From positions 818-44,104 of the forward strand of contig DBVV01000072.1 in NCBI GenBank assembly GCA_002308795.1: a stretch of DNA of 43,287 bases, written 5' to 3'. Shown here one piece after another: positions 14,709 to 23,387 of this stretch. The translations under genes were made by a program, and so were the position numbers. Under the pieces are notes generated by a model. That model was not told the origin of the DNA. It saw only the letters and a list, made by a program, of their open reading frames with translations, and did not search any database. Position 1 is the stretch's first letter, and every line of letters begins with the position of its first letter. This DNA comes from Mageeibacillus sp. UBA1255 (GTDB taxonomy: Bacteria > Bacillota > Clostridia > UBA1212 > UBA1255).

Positions 14709-16499
14709 ATGTTTATTTCTGACTCAATCAAGTATATCGGTGTAAACGATCATAAGATCGACCTTTTCGAGGGACAGTACGTAGTACCGAACGGCATGGC
14801 GTATAACTCATACGTTATTGTCGACGATAAAGTAGCTGTTTTCGATACTGTCGACAGGAACTATTCTCACGAATGGCTTGATAATCTGAAAAAGGCCCTG
14901 GGGGGCCGGACCCCTGATTATCTGATAGTTTCGCATATGGAACCGGATCATTCCGCGAATATTGCTGCTTTCGCAAACCTTTATCCTCATACGGTGATAG
15001 TGGCTTCGGCTAAAGCGTTTTCCATGATGCAGAACTTCTTCGGCACGGATTTCGCAGACCGCCGCATAACCGTCGGCGAGGGGGATTCTCTTTCTCTTGG
15101 AAAGCATGTCCTGAATTTCCATACTGCGCCTATGGTGCACTGGCCGGAGGTCGTAATGACCTACGAGAGCACGGAGAAGGTGCTGTTTTCCGCCGATGCT
15201 TTCGGTAAATTCGGTGCGCTGGATGCGGATGAGGACTGGGCGTGCGAGGCCAGACGCTATTATTTCGGTATCGTAGGGAAGTACGGCGCTCAGGTGGCTT
15301 CCGTGCTTAAAAAGCTGTCGGCGCTCGAAGTCGCAGTTATATGCCCGCTTCACGGACCTGTGCTGAATGAAAATCTGTCATATTATCTGAATCTTTATTC
15401 TATCTGGTCGTCATACGGCGTAGAGACAGAAGGTATTTTCATCGCGTACACGTCAGTCTACGGTAACACTAAAAAAGCTGTCGACGCACTTGCGGAAAAG
15501 CTTAAAGAAAAGGGCTGCCCGAAGGTGTCCGTGACCGACCTTGCCAGAGACGATATGGCCGAAGCGGTGGAAGACGCGTTCAGATACGGTAAGATCGTAC
15601 TTGCGACCACTACGTATAACGCGGATATCTTTCCTTTCATGCGTACGTTTATCGAGCACCTGACTGAGCGGAACTTCTCTAACAGGACGGTCGCTTTGAT
15701 TGAAAACGGTTCCTGGGCACCTCAGGCCGCTAAGGTCATGAAGGAAATGCTTTCATCCGGAAAGAATATCAAATTCGCCGATAATACGGTGCATATCCGG
15801 TCTGCGCTTAACGAGGAATCCAGGAATCAGATCGACGCGCTCGCCGATGAACTGTGCACGGAATACATAGCACAGCGCGGTGACAGCGCTAATAAAAACG
15901 ATCTGAAGGCACTGTTCAATATCGGTTACGGCCTGTACGTCGTCACTTCGAATGACGGGGAGAGGGACAATGGTCTTATAGTTAATACCGTGACGCAGCT
16001 TACGAGTTCTCCCAACCGTGTCGCGGTGGCGATTAATAAGGATAATTACTCTCACCACATCATCAGACAGACCGGTATTATGAACGTTAACTGTCTGTCT
16101 ACGGAAGCACCTTTCTCCGTATTCCAGAATTACGGATTCAGGAGCGGACGCAACGAGGATAAATTTGAAGGCATCGCGGAGATGCGTTCGGATAATGGCC
16201 TTCGTTTCCTGCCTCAGTACATAAATTCGTTTATGTCTCTTAAAGTCGAGCAATATATCGATATGGGCACCCACGGCCTGTTCGTGTGTTCCGTGACAGA
16301 GGCGCGTGTGATATCGAAAGTTGAAACGATGACGTATACGTATTACCAGAACAACGTTAAACCCAAGCCCGAAACGGAAGGAAAGAAAGGGTTCGTATGT
16401 AAAGTCTGCGGCTACGTGTACGAAGGCGACGAACTCCCCGAAGACTTCGTATGCCCGCTGTGCAAGCACGGAGCGGCTGACTTTGAACCGGTTAAATAG
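14709..16499 (+). CDS. Flavodiiron protein fused to flavin reductase and rubredoxin domains
   Basis: 596 residues in four modules. Residues 1-240 are a metallo-beta-lactamase-like diiron domain with ligands His76, Glu78, Asp80 (HMEPDH), His144, Asp163 and His215. Residues 243-390 are a flavodoxin domain with the FMN loop YTSVYGNTKKA. Residues about 398-540 are a flavin-reductase-like FMN domain (GYGLYVVTS and VNTVTQLTSSP). Residues 560-596 are a rubredoxin with Cys564, Cys567, Cys582 and Cys585. Flavodiiron proteins reduce O2 to water or NO to N2O. In Moorella the last two modules exist as a separate protein (Hrb) that feeds FprA; here donor and oxidase are one chain. A full electron path from NAD(P)H to the diiron site is likely. 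Confidence 0.93.
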   Translation: MFISDSIKYIGVNDHKIDLFEGQYVVPNGMAYNSYVIVDDKVAVFDTVDRNYSHEWLDNLKKALGGRTPDYLIVSHMEPDHSANIAAFANLYPHTVIVASAKAFSMMQNFFGTDFADRRITVGEGDSLSLGKHVLNFHTAPMVHWPEVVMTYESTEKVLFSADAFGKFGALDADEDWACEARRYYFGIVGKYGAQVASVLKKLSALEVAVICPLHGPVLNENLSYYLNLYSIWSSYGVETEGIFIAYTSVYGNTKKAVDALAEKLKEKGCPKVSVTDLARDDMAEAVEDAFRYGKIVLATTTYNADIFPFMRTFIEHLTERNFSNRTVALIENGSWAPQAAKVMKEMLSSGKNIKFADNTVHIRSALNEESRNQIDALADELCTEYIAQRGDSANKNDLKALFNIGYGLYVVTSNDGERDNGLIVNTVTQLTSSPNRVAVAINKDNYSHHIIRQTGIMNVNCLSTEAPFSVFQNYGFRSGRNEDKFEGIAEMRSDNGLRFLPQYINSFMSLKVEQYIDMGTHGLFVCSVTEARVISKVETMTYTYYQNNVKPKPETEGKKGFVCKVCGYVYEGDELPEDFVCPLCKHGAADFEPVK

Positions 16500-16595
16500 A
16501 ATACGCGCAGCATGACGTATTAAAACGCAAATCAACACACAATTATACACGCAAATAAACGCGCAAAGAAAGCAGCAGAAAGGAGCGCATAAGAG

Positions 16596-16889
16596 ATGAG
16601 AGAAAAAGGAAGCGGATTCGCAGGATTTATCATTTGTTTCCTTGTCAGCCTTTTATACCACGCAGGATGGGCGGTGGCTACGGTCATCGCGCTGATCGTA
16701 CATTATACGGCTTCGTACCCGCTCTGGCCTGTTTTCGCAGGTCTCGGGATATGGGTGCTCAGCGCGCTCATAAGCGCACTTGTGATCACTTTCGGCAATA
16801 AAAACTATGCCGGTCCGATCGTAAAGCAGGATAACATTAATCCGTACTCCAAGTCCAACAGCGATTTCGGAATGGGAGAAAAAAAGTAA
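16596..16889 (+). CDS. Small membrane protein, unknown function
   Basis: 97 residues. Two hydrophobic helices are clear at about 9-38 and 44-68, with a polar C-terminal tail ending in basic residues. GAAAGGAG is upstream of the ATG. The 97-base gap before it is A/C-rich with no clear hairpin. I do not recognise a family. It lies 17 bases before the polymerase gene and may be co-transcribed with it, but the pairing gives no functional hint. Confidence 0.65.
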   Translation: MREKGSGFAGFIICFLVSLLYHAGWAVATVIALIVHYTASYPLWPVFAGLGIWVLSALISALVITFGNKNYAGPIVKQDNINPYSKSNSDFGMGEKK

Positions 16890-16906
16890 TTTAACAGTGT
16901 GGGATC

Positions 16907-18442
16907 ATGTCCGGAAAAGTGTATGTGGCGATAGATCTCAAATCATTCTATGCTTCGGTCGAGTGCGTTGACCGGGGCATAGATTCTCTGTCGTCATATC
17001 TTGTTGTCGCGGACGAGACCAGAACAGAAAAAACTATATGTCTGGCTGTTTCTCCGGCGCTTAAAAGCCACGGTATCCCCGGGCGGCCGAGATTGTTTGA
17101 AGTGATCGCGAGAGTGAACGAGGTCAATGCCGGGCGCCTCGCCGCTATACAGAAGAAGTACGGTAAAGATGCAAAATTTACCGGTACGGCGTTCGACGAC
17201 AGAGTGCTCAGATCTGATGAGACGCTGAAACTGGGTTTTACGGTGGCAAGGCCGCGTATGAGGCGTTATATGGAGATCAGTTCTAAAATTTACGGGATCT
17301 ATCTCCGCTTCGTCTCCCCGGAAGATATGCACGTTTACTCAGTGGACGAAGTGTTCATCGATGCGACTCCGTATCTTGAACTCTACCATTTAGATCCGGA
17401 ACAATTTGCTCGTATGCTCGTTCGCGAGGAGCAGAAGGAGACAGGAATAGCCGCGACGGCCGGTATAGGCACGAATCTGTACCTTGCGAAGATCGCTATG
17501 GATATAGAAGCGAAGCATATGGCGCCGGACGCGGACGGAGTAAGGGTGGCCAGCCTGGACGAGCGCGCTTACAGAGAAAAATACTGGTGCCATACTCCGA
17601 TAACCGATTTCTGGAGAGTCGGAAAGGGTTACGAGCGCAGACTTGAGAGCGCAGGCATGCGGACGATGGGCGATATTGCGAGGATGTCTGTCTACAACGA
17701 AGATAAATTGTACAAATTATTCGGAGTAGCGGCCGAACTGCTTATTGACCACGCATGGGGATGGGAGCCGTGCACTATTAAAGACATACACGGATGCGAG
17801 CCGGAAAACAGAAGCCTGAGCGTAGGGCAGGTATTGTCCGCACCGTACCCGTTCGATAAAGCAAAACTCGTGGCAAGAGAGATGGCGGATTCGCTCGTGC
17901 TTGACCTGGTCGAAAAACGTTTGAAGACTGATCAGCTCGTATTGACGGTAGGATATGATACGGAAAACGTCAGGAGGTCCGAGGCCGGGTACGGGAATGA
18001 GCAGCCGGGAACGGAGATCGACAGATATGGCAGGAAGGTGCCTAAAAGTGCACACGGCTCTCAAAATCTGGGCGGATTTTACGATTCCACGAAAAAAATA
18101 CTGACGGTGCTGAACGAACTGTTCGACAGAATAGTTGACCCCGGCCTGACGGTCAGGAGGATGTACGTTGTCGCAAATCACGTGATATCTGCCGAAACGG
18201 CCGATAAACGGAACAGGGAAAAGACAGCGGTAAAGCAGTTGAGCCTGTTTTCGGACGAAGAAGCTGAAGAACGGGCCGAAAGAGAATCGGAGGATAAACT
18301 CCGGAAGGAACACGATATGCAGAAAGCGGTGCTCGATCTCAGAAGGAGGTTCGGGAAAAACGCTGTCCTGCGGGGAATGAACCTGGAAGAAGGCGCTACC
18401 GCTATCGAGCGCAATTCACAGGTCGGAGGACACAGGGAGTAA
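16907..18442 (+). CDS. Y-family DNA polymerase (UvrX/UmuC-like)
   Basis: 511 residues. It starts with VYVAIDLKSFYASVE, giving the first catalytic Asp10; the second site is YSVDEVFID with Asp147 and Glu148. A helix-hairpin-helix/thumb region follows (TPITDFWRVGKGYERRL near 230) and a little-finger domain (about 290-420). The C-terminus has a charged coiled stretch (EEAEERAERESEDKLRKE) near 450-465. These polymerases perform translesion synthesis. The form is that of the Firmicutes UvrX/YqjW group, which lies beside yolD-type genes, as it does here. No LexA box is evident upstream. Confidence 0.9.
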   Translation: MSGKVYVAIDLKSFYASVECVDRGIDSLSSYLVVADETRTEKTICLAVSPALKSHGIPGRPRLFEVIARVNEVNAGRLAAIQKKYGKDAKFTGTAFDDRVLRSDETLKLGFTVARPRMRRYMEISSKIYGIYLRFVSPEDMHVYSVDEVFIDATPYLELYHLDPEQFARMLVREEQKETGIAATAGIGTNLYLAKIAMDIEAKHMAPDADGVRVASLDERAYREKYWCHTPITDFWRVGKGYERRLESAGMRTMGDIARMSVYNEDKLYKLFGVAAELLIDHAWGWEPCTIKDIHGCEPENRSLSVGQVLSAPYPFDKAKLVAREMADSLVLDLVEKRLKTDQLVLTVGYDTENVRRSEAGYGNEQPGTEIDRYGRKVPKSAHGSQNLGGFYDSTKKILTVLNELFDRIVDPGLTVRRMYVVANHVISAETADKRNREKTAVKQLSLFSDEEAEERAERESEDKLRKEHDMQKAVLDLRRRFGKNAVLRGMNLEEGATAIERNSQVGGHRE

Positions 18443-18464
18443 AAAGTTCGGGAGCGGCTGGATA

Positions 18465-18719
18465 ATGGATGCTTTAAAAAAATATGCCGATATAATCGAT
18501 ATGCCGCACCACCGTTCTGCGTCAAGAAATCATATGACGATGAAGGAGCGGGCAATGCAGTTCGCGCCTTTCGCTGCCCTCAGGGGATATGACGAAGAAA
18601 TAGAAGCATCTAATTACGCCGTCGATAATTCGGCATACAGGGACGATCTTTTCGGGGAAGACGGATTTGAACATTCTCTGAACTTCGGAAACGGAGATTT
18701 TTACGATGGGAACAGCTGA
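18465..18719 (+). CDS. YolD-like protein
   Basis: 84 residues. The segment MPHHRSASRNHMTMKERAMQ followed by FAPFAALRGYDE is the conserved core of clostridial YolD-like proteins encoded next to Y-family polymerases. The family is thought to modulate or accompany the polymerase, as UmuD does in E. coli; direct evidence is limited. It starts 22 bases after the polymerase stop and overlaps the next gene by 14 bases, so all three are probably one transcript. Confidence 0.8.
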   Translation: MDALKKYADIIDMPHHRSASRNHMTMKERAMQFAPFAALRGYDEEIEASNYAVDNSAYRDDLFGEDGFEHSLNFGNGDFYDGNS

Positions 18720-19602
18720 AGATTATAAAGTATTAGGCCTCGAAGAGGGAACTGACAGAGAAACGGTAGAACGAAAGTACGGCGCGATGTTAAGGTCATA
18801 CAAAAGCCGTACCGACGAATACGGCGCGACCGACGAGGATATGGAGTATTACAAAACGATCACGCAGGCATACGACAATATCGTCGGGACCGTGCACGAT
18901 TTTTCTGATCCCAACCCGACTTCTCCGCTGCCGTTCAAATTCCGCAACTTTTTCTATAAATTATCCGCAAGGCTCGATCATTACAAATTCATAATTTTCG
19001 CCGTTCTGATCACAGCCGTGCTCGGAGTACTGATATATTTCCAGGTAAAAGATGCAGGGAAAGACGACCTTTACGTAAAATTCGTAGGCGCATACTACGC
19101 GCTCAATCCCGGCGAGGTAGAATCCGAGCTTGGAGAAAAAAGCAAAGCGGTAAGATCTCCGCAGGTATCTTTCTTCTCAGTTACGGTAAACTCTTCGGAA
19201 AATGACAGCGAGACGGCCAACGGCGCGGTAGCGTTCAGAGCGCAGTTTACTGTAGGATCGATCGATATGATATTTATCGATAAAGACAACTTCGACGTTT
19301 ACCTCGACCAGTACGTGTTCCTTCCGCTTGATGATTTTCTAGCTCAGAACTCGAACGATCCCGCCTTCGCCGACCTTCAGTATTACAGATATGACGGCGA
19401 CAGGATACCGGAAGGAACTTACGGAATTGAATTCACACAAGCCGGTTCCGAATACTTTAAAGACACCTCCGTAATGTGGCTCAATGATGAAATACCGGGC
19501 CAGGAGAGAAGTATGATATTATGCGTGTGCCGCATGAGCAAAAATGCGGAACATACACTCGAATATATCAAAGAACTTGTGGACGGCGCATACGCCGGAT
19601 GA
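18706..19602 (+). CDS. Degenerate J-domain-like membrane protein
   Basis: 298 residues. Residues 5-62 align with a J domain: DYKVLGLEEGTDRETVERKY at the start and YYKTITQAYDNIVG at the end. The HPD tripeptide that stimulates DnaK is missing (the loop reads SRTDEYGATDED). One membrane helix lies at about 88-108. The remaining 190 residues form a soluble domain I cannot place, rich in beta-strand-like segments. Without HPD it probably does not activate Hsp70 in the usual way. Overlap with the YolD-like gene suggests coupling to the polymerase cassette. Confidence 0.65.
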   Translation: MGTAEDYKVLGLEEGTDRETVERKYGAMLRSYKSRTDEYGATDEDMEYYKTITQAYDNIVGTVHDFSDPNPTSPLPFKFRNFFYKLSARLDHYKFIIFAVLITAVLGVLIYFQVKDAGKDDLYVKFVGAYYALNPGEVESELGEKSKAVRSPQVSFFSVTVNSSENDSETANGAVAFRAQFTVGSIDMIFIDKDNFDVYLDQYVFLPLDDFLAQNSNDPAFADLQYYRYDGDRIPEGTYGIEFTQAGSEYFKDTSVMWLNDEIPGQERSMILCVCRMSKNAEHTLEYIKELVDGAYAG

Positions 19603-19661
19603 CCGGAGCTGATAATACTTTAATACAACTCCGCATTTTCAGCCGTTTGGCTCCGAGACGG

Positions 19662-20699
19662 TTACTTTTCGGAAATAAAATGAATGATGATATTCAGGTA
19701 GCGGATAAGCACCGTGTCTTTACCGAAGAATATCTCGTGTTTGCTGTCTTCAATTCTTGTAAGTGCTCCGTTAGGGATGCGGTCGCAGAAAATCTCGATA
19801 TCTTCCTTGATCACCATATTATCGCCGTCGGCAACGAACAGCATCACCGGTATTTTGATCTTTTCCGGTTCGCCTTTTTTCAAAAGTTTTTTTGTAACTT
19901 TTAGCGACTCGAGCGTCCAGCCGTACGAAGGGCCGTTGTTGGAATATTCCGGTTTGCTTAACTTCACGTCCTGATAGAACTCGAACCGCGCCTCTGAGCT
20001 TGACGCCGATTCATCGTATTTTTCACGCCCTTCGGGAACTTTAGAGAGAAACATCCTCTTTTTCTTTTGACCGAACGCCACAAAAGTACCTGCCATAGCC
20101 TTGGAAAGCCACAGCGGGAAACCGCCGCGTTCCGGAGCTATCATCGGAGAAGAAAGGATCGCCTTTTTGAACGGACAATCAGGATGCTTTTCAAGATAGA
20201 GGCCTGAAACTGCGCCTCCCATCGAATGTGCGAACAGATATAAAGGCTTTACGGCATCTGAAAGCTCAGCCGAAACGACTGCCTCGAGATCACTTACGTA
20301 CGTCTCGAACCGGTCAATGTGAGTGACCATTTTATCCGGTACCTCTCTATACGAAAAACCGTGCCCCCGCTGATCGTAAATTAAGACGCTGAAGCCGAAA
20401 TTCAAAAGATAATAAATAAACTCCCTGTATTTTTCAGTCGACTCCGTAAAACCGTGAACTATCAGCACGGTTCCTTTCGAATCGTCGCTTTTCTGATCAT
20501 ACCGTACGACGTGGAGGTTCCGCGAATCCGGAGCCTCAATATATTTATCCGTCCTGCAACTGTTAAGAAACGGAATGACTTTTTCATCCATAGCAGCAGC
20601 GTATGAATCCTCACGGACAAGGATCTCGCCGATCCGGGTAAGAACAGCGTCATTGACGTCATACGAATCATTTTTGGTATCACGAATCAGATCAAACAT
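19662..20699 (-). CDS. Monoacylglycerol-lipase-like alpha/beta hydrolase
   Basis: 345 residues. After an N-terminal helical part, the hydrolase_4/lysophospholipase fold begins with TVLIVHGFTEST near 78-88 and IYDQRGHG near 110-117. The nucleophile elbow is AHSMGG, Asp is in FVADGDNMV, and His is in DSKHEIF near the C-terminus. The family cleaves monoacylglycerols or lysophospholipids. GGAGG lies 10 bases before the ATG, and TATAAT is present on the minus strand at 20760-20765 with only a weak -35. No signal peptide. It is convergent with the J-domain-like gene. Confidence 0.85.
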   Translation of the reverse strand: MFDLIRDTKNDSYDVNDAVLTRIGEILVREDSYAAAMDEKVIPFLNSCRTDKYIEAPDSRNLHVVRYDQKSDDSKGTVLIVHGFTESTEKYREFIYYLLNFGFSVLIYDQRGHGFSYREVPDKMVTHIDRFETYVSDLEAVVSAELSDAVKPLYLFAHSMGGAVSGLYLEKHPDCPFKKAILSSPMIAPERGGFPLWLSKAMAGTFVAFGQKKKRMFLSKVPEGREKYDESASSSEARFEFYQDVKLSKPEYSNNGPSYGWTLESLKVTKKLLKKGEPEKIKIPVMLFVADGDNMVIKEDIEIFCDRIPNGALTRIEDSKHEIFFGKDTVLIRYLNIIIHFISEK

Positions 20700-20814
20700 G
20701 ATAATATTGCCTCCGCATTTATTGATTTGAACGAACAGGTATTGTCAGCTCTGGAATTGATTATATTTTAACAGAAAACGGCACAAAAATCAAAGCAAAT
20801 TACAGCGCAGGATA

Positions 20815-20844
20815 TTGACAACGCCGTCCGGTTTGTTGTAGTAT
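20815..20844 (+). promoter_or_regulatory. Promoter of hisS
   Basis: A consensus TTGACA at 20815-20820 and TAGTAT at 20839-20844 are 18 bases apart, about 40 bases before the hisS start. There is no T-box: the leader is too short. Confidence 0.7.
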
Positions 20845-20885
20845 AGCGTACGTGCTTGAGAAACCATGCATTTTCCGGAGGAAAT

Positions 20886-22235
20886 ATGAGTGAAGATGTT
20901 GAAAATAAAGTCAAAAATATAGTTGAACCGTCTATTCTTGCAGGATTCCAGGAATTTTTGCCTAAAGAACAGATGCTTTTTACAAAAATGCAGGATACGA
21001 TCCGTAATTCTTTTGAGAGTTTCGGATTTATTCCGCTGGATACGCCTGTACTTGAAAAATCGCAGGTGCTTTTAGCAAAAAGCGGAGGGGATACAGCTAA
21101 ACAGGTTTACCGGTTTGAAAAAGGCGATACCGATATGGCTATGCGCTTTGACCTCACCGTTCCGCTCGCCAGATACGTTGCCCAGCACTACGACAGCCTC
21201 GTTTTCCCGTTCAGACGGTATCATATCGGTAAAGTGTACAGGGGAGAGAGACCTCAGAAAGGCAGATTCAGAGAATTCTACCAGTGCGATATCGATATAA
21301 TCGGCAACGAAACGCTAAACCTCCTTAATGACGCGGAACTTGTCAGCGTTATTAATTCCACGTTTGAAAAGCTCGACATCGGCGATTTTACCATAATGCT
21401 GAACAACAGAAAACTGCTCGGGGGGTTCTTTGCGACGCTCGGCATCGGTGATCCTACGGACGCTCTTCGTGCGGTAGATAAACTTGATAAGATCGGCGCG
21501 GAAAACGTAAAAAAAGAGCTTACGGAGCAGGGGATCGGCAGCGAACAGGCCGAAAAGATCATTGCCCTCACGTCAGTGGGAGGTTTTCCTGCAGAAGTAT
21601 TCAAAGCGCTCGATGAGATGGGGATACGCGGGAAGAATGAAATGCTTGACGCAGGATTATCTGAACTTGAGAAAGTTTGCGGATATATTAAAATGTTCGG
21701 CGTGCCTGAAAACAGATACTGCATCGATCTGAAGATCGCCCGCGGACTGGATTACTACACCGGGACGGTATACGAGACGAAATTAAATGATTATCCCGAA
21801 CTCGGATCGATCTGCTCAGGCGGAAGATATGACGATCTTGCGTCGAATTATACAAAAAAGAAGCTGCCGGGCGTAGGTATATCTATCGGATTATCGCGGC
21901 TGTTTTATCAGCTGTGCGCGGCAGGGATAATAAAAGCAGACGGCAGGGCGACGCCTTCCGCCGTTTTGCTGATACCGATGGGAGACACGCTCGACTATAC
22001 GCTTAGCGTGGCGAAAAAGATCAGATCTTCAGGTATCGCGTGCGAAACGTATCTCGGAGAAGGAAAGCTCGGTAAAAAATTCGGTTACGCGGATAAACTG
22101 GGAATACCGTATGCTATCGTTTTGGGCGAAGACGAAATGAATGCCGGAACGATAACGCTTAAAGATATGAGGACCGGAGAGCAGAGATCTCTGGAATCGG
22201 TCGATGAATTTGTTAAAATGATCGCCTTGAGGTGA
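20886..22235 (+). CDS. hisS: Histidine--tRNA ligase
   Basis: 449 residues. It is a class II synthetase with the HisRS histidine motifs: FPFRRYHIGKVYRGERPQKG for ATP/motif 2, EFYQCDIDIIG, ARGLDYYTGTVYE for histidine binding, and GISIGLSRL for motif 3. The C-terminal HGTP anticodon domain runs from about 355. It charges tRNA-His. CGGAGG lies 5 bases before the ATG at 20886, which decides against an in-frame ATG 30 bases upstream. hisS stands alone, without the usual aspS partner; the next gene begins 35 bases on. Confidence 0.93.
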   Translation: MSEDVENKVKNIVEPSILAGFQEFLPKEQMLFTKMQDTIRNSFESFGFIPLDTPVLEKSQVLLAKSGGDTAKQVYRFEKGDTDMAMRFDLTVPLARYVAQHYDSLVFPFRRYHIGKVYRGERPQKGRFREFYQCDIDIIGNETLNLLNDAELVSVINSTFEKLDIGDFTIMLNNRKLLGGFFATLGIGDPTDALRAVDKLDKIGAENVKKELTEQGIGSEQAEKIIALTSVGGFPAEVFKALDEMGIRGKNEMLDAGLSELEKVCGYIKMFGVPENRYCIDLKIARGLDYYTGTVYETKLNDYPELGSICSGGRYDDLASNYTKKKLPGVGISIGLSRLFYQLCAAGIIKADGRATPSAVLLIPMGDTLDYTLSVAKKIRSSGIACETYLGEGKLGKKFGYADKLGIPYAIVLGEDEMNAGTITLKDMRTGEQRSLESVDEFVKMIALR

Positions 22236-22270
22236 TCTTATAAACCGAAACGGAAGGATCGGCGGGACAT

Positions 22271-23230
22271 ATGATAACAGAAACTGGTGAAAAGCGCGGC
22301 AGGGGAAGGCCGAGAAAAAATCCGCCTCCGACGATAGTTGCAAAATCCACTATCGTCAGGAGAACTGTATCATCCGACGTTGACGGCACGGGTACGGAAG
22401 TGCTCCATTCGAGTCTGGACTTCGCCGGTGACAATGTCGTTCCTATCGTCCGAAGTGCAGCTGCCTCCCAGGCACCGGGAGGAGCGAACGATCCCGTTCT
22501 GCCGGCCGCTCCTGCGATCCGGGCGGATGCAGGAACCGCTTTGCAACCTGCTCCCAGAAGAAGAGGCAGACCTCCCAAAAACAAAACACCGCTCCCTGCG
22601 CCGGATGTGACTGGAGATACGGCAGTGCAGGGATCCGTTCAGACAGTTGAAAGGACCGTCGTAAGGCGAGCTGCTAAAACGGAAAACGTTACTGCATCCG
22701 ATGCGACGAGCCCGCAGATCATTGCAGACCGGCAGGCTGAACAAAATTCCGGCAGGATAAAGCCCGTTATCACCGAAGGCGCAAGCCCCGCTGGTTTTAA
22801 AGGTCCCGGAGTAAGGCTCGGAAAAGAAGTACAGATAGGAAATTCCAAGCTGAGCTTTTTCTACATCGTTTTCAAGAACTCGGAACACGACGAACTGCTT
22901 TACCCCGACACGATGCATACTATACAGCACCTGCTGAGCGCAGCATCGAAAGAAGCAGACCTGCCGAATATCGTTAAAATAATGCCGTGCGGAAGCAGGA
23001 TAGCAATGGAAGTGGCGGTCCTGGACGCACATTCGGACTTTGCTAAAAACGAGCTGAGAAAGCTGATGCTCACGGCTGCTTACATGGACAACATCCCGAA
23101 ATATGAGCTTGATCACTGCGCGAATCCCGAATATCAGAATTACGCGGACGCTCACAGAGAAATACGCGAGTTTATATACACGATGTACGGTATCACGCTG
23201 GATACGAGAACGGCAGATTACTCCTGGTAA
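22271..23230 (+). CDS. AT-hook protein with a C-terminal LuxS-like domain lacking catalytic residues
   Basis: 319 residues in two parts. Residues 1-170 are low-complexity, Pro/Ala/Arg-rich, with two AT-hook cores: RGRPRK at 11-16 and RGRPPK at 98-103. Residues 178-308 align by eye with S-ribosylhomocysteine lyase (LuxS): GPGVRL, then YPDTMHTIQHLLSA (LuxS of B. subtilis has KPDTIHTLEHLLA), then MPCGSR for PMGC, then a Cys283 region. Zinc ligands His216, His220 and Cys283 are kept. The catalytic Glu of HTLEH is Gln219, the catalytic Cys of PMGC is Ser242, and the substrate Arg of the FDIRF strand is Val200. It is therefore probably a zinc-binding pseudoenzyme tethered to AT-rich DNA. It follows hisS by 35 bases. 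Function unknown. Confidence 0.75.
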   Translation: MITETGEKRGRGRPRKNPPPTIVAKSTIVRRTVSSDVDGTGTEVLHSSLDFAGDNVVPIVRSAAASQAPGGANDPVLPAAPAIRADAGTALQPAPRRRGRPPKNKTPLPAPDVTGDTAVQGSVQTVERTVVRRAAKTENVTASDATSPQIIADRQAEQNSGRIKPVITEGASPAGFKGPGVRLGKEVQIGNSKLSFFYIVFKNSEHDELLYPDTMHTIQHLLSAASKEADLPNIVKIMPCGSRIAMEVAVLDAHSDFAKNELRKLMLTAAYMDNIPKYELDHCANPEYQNYADAHREIREFIYTMYGITLDTRTADYSW

Positions 23231-23240
23231 CTGTAATTAC

Positions 23241-23274
23241 CCGGCTTCGGTAACGAGCCAAAAGCCGGTTTTCA
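23241..23274 (+). terminator. Weak terminator after the LuxS-like gene
   Basis: CCGGCT (23241-23246) pairs with AGCCGG (23263-23268), followed by TTTTC. The loop is 16 bases and the T-run short, so this is only a candidate. Confidence 0.4.
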
Positions 23275-23277
23275 GCC

Positions 23278-23298
23278 GGACAATAAAAATTATTGTCC
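23278..23298 (+). repeat. 8-bp perfect inverted repeat upstream of a promoter
   Basis: GGACAATA (23278-23285) and TATTGTCC (23291-23298) flank AAAAT. It is 6 bases upstream of the -35 box at 23305 and lacks a T-tract, so an operator is as likely as an RNA hairpin. Confidence 0.5.
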
Positions 23299-23304
23299 TA
23301 TCTA

Positions 23305-23333
23305 TTCACAAATCCGTTTTTTTCGGGTATAAT
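23305..23333 (+). promoter_or_regulatory. Promoter of the acidic-tail membrane protein gene
   Basis: TTCACA (23305-23310), 17-base spacer, TATAAT (23328-23333). Confidence 0.75.
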
Positions 23334-23387
23334 AACAATGCATGAACGTTCCGGAAGCGGACCCGATTGCGCTGGAGGTATAAATAT

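Noticed and set aside
16907..19602. Prophage remnant, since UvrX/YolD-type genes occur on phages
   Set aside because: No integrase, structural, lysis or attachment-site signals nearby; base use matches the neighbours.
19603..19661. Bidirectional terminator between the J-like and lipase-like genes
   Set aside because: Only a 5-bp CGGAG/CTCCG stem with a long loop and no proper T-tract could be found.
22370..23155. A 261-residue open frame on the minus strand opposite the AT-hook/LuxS-like gene
   Set aside because: Composition is Arg/Ser/Cys-rich with no recognisable domain; it mirrors the codon use of the plus-strand gene, which has a clear family match.
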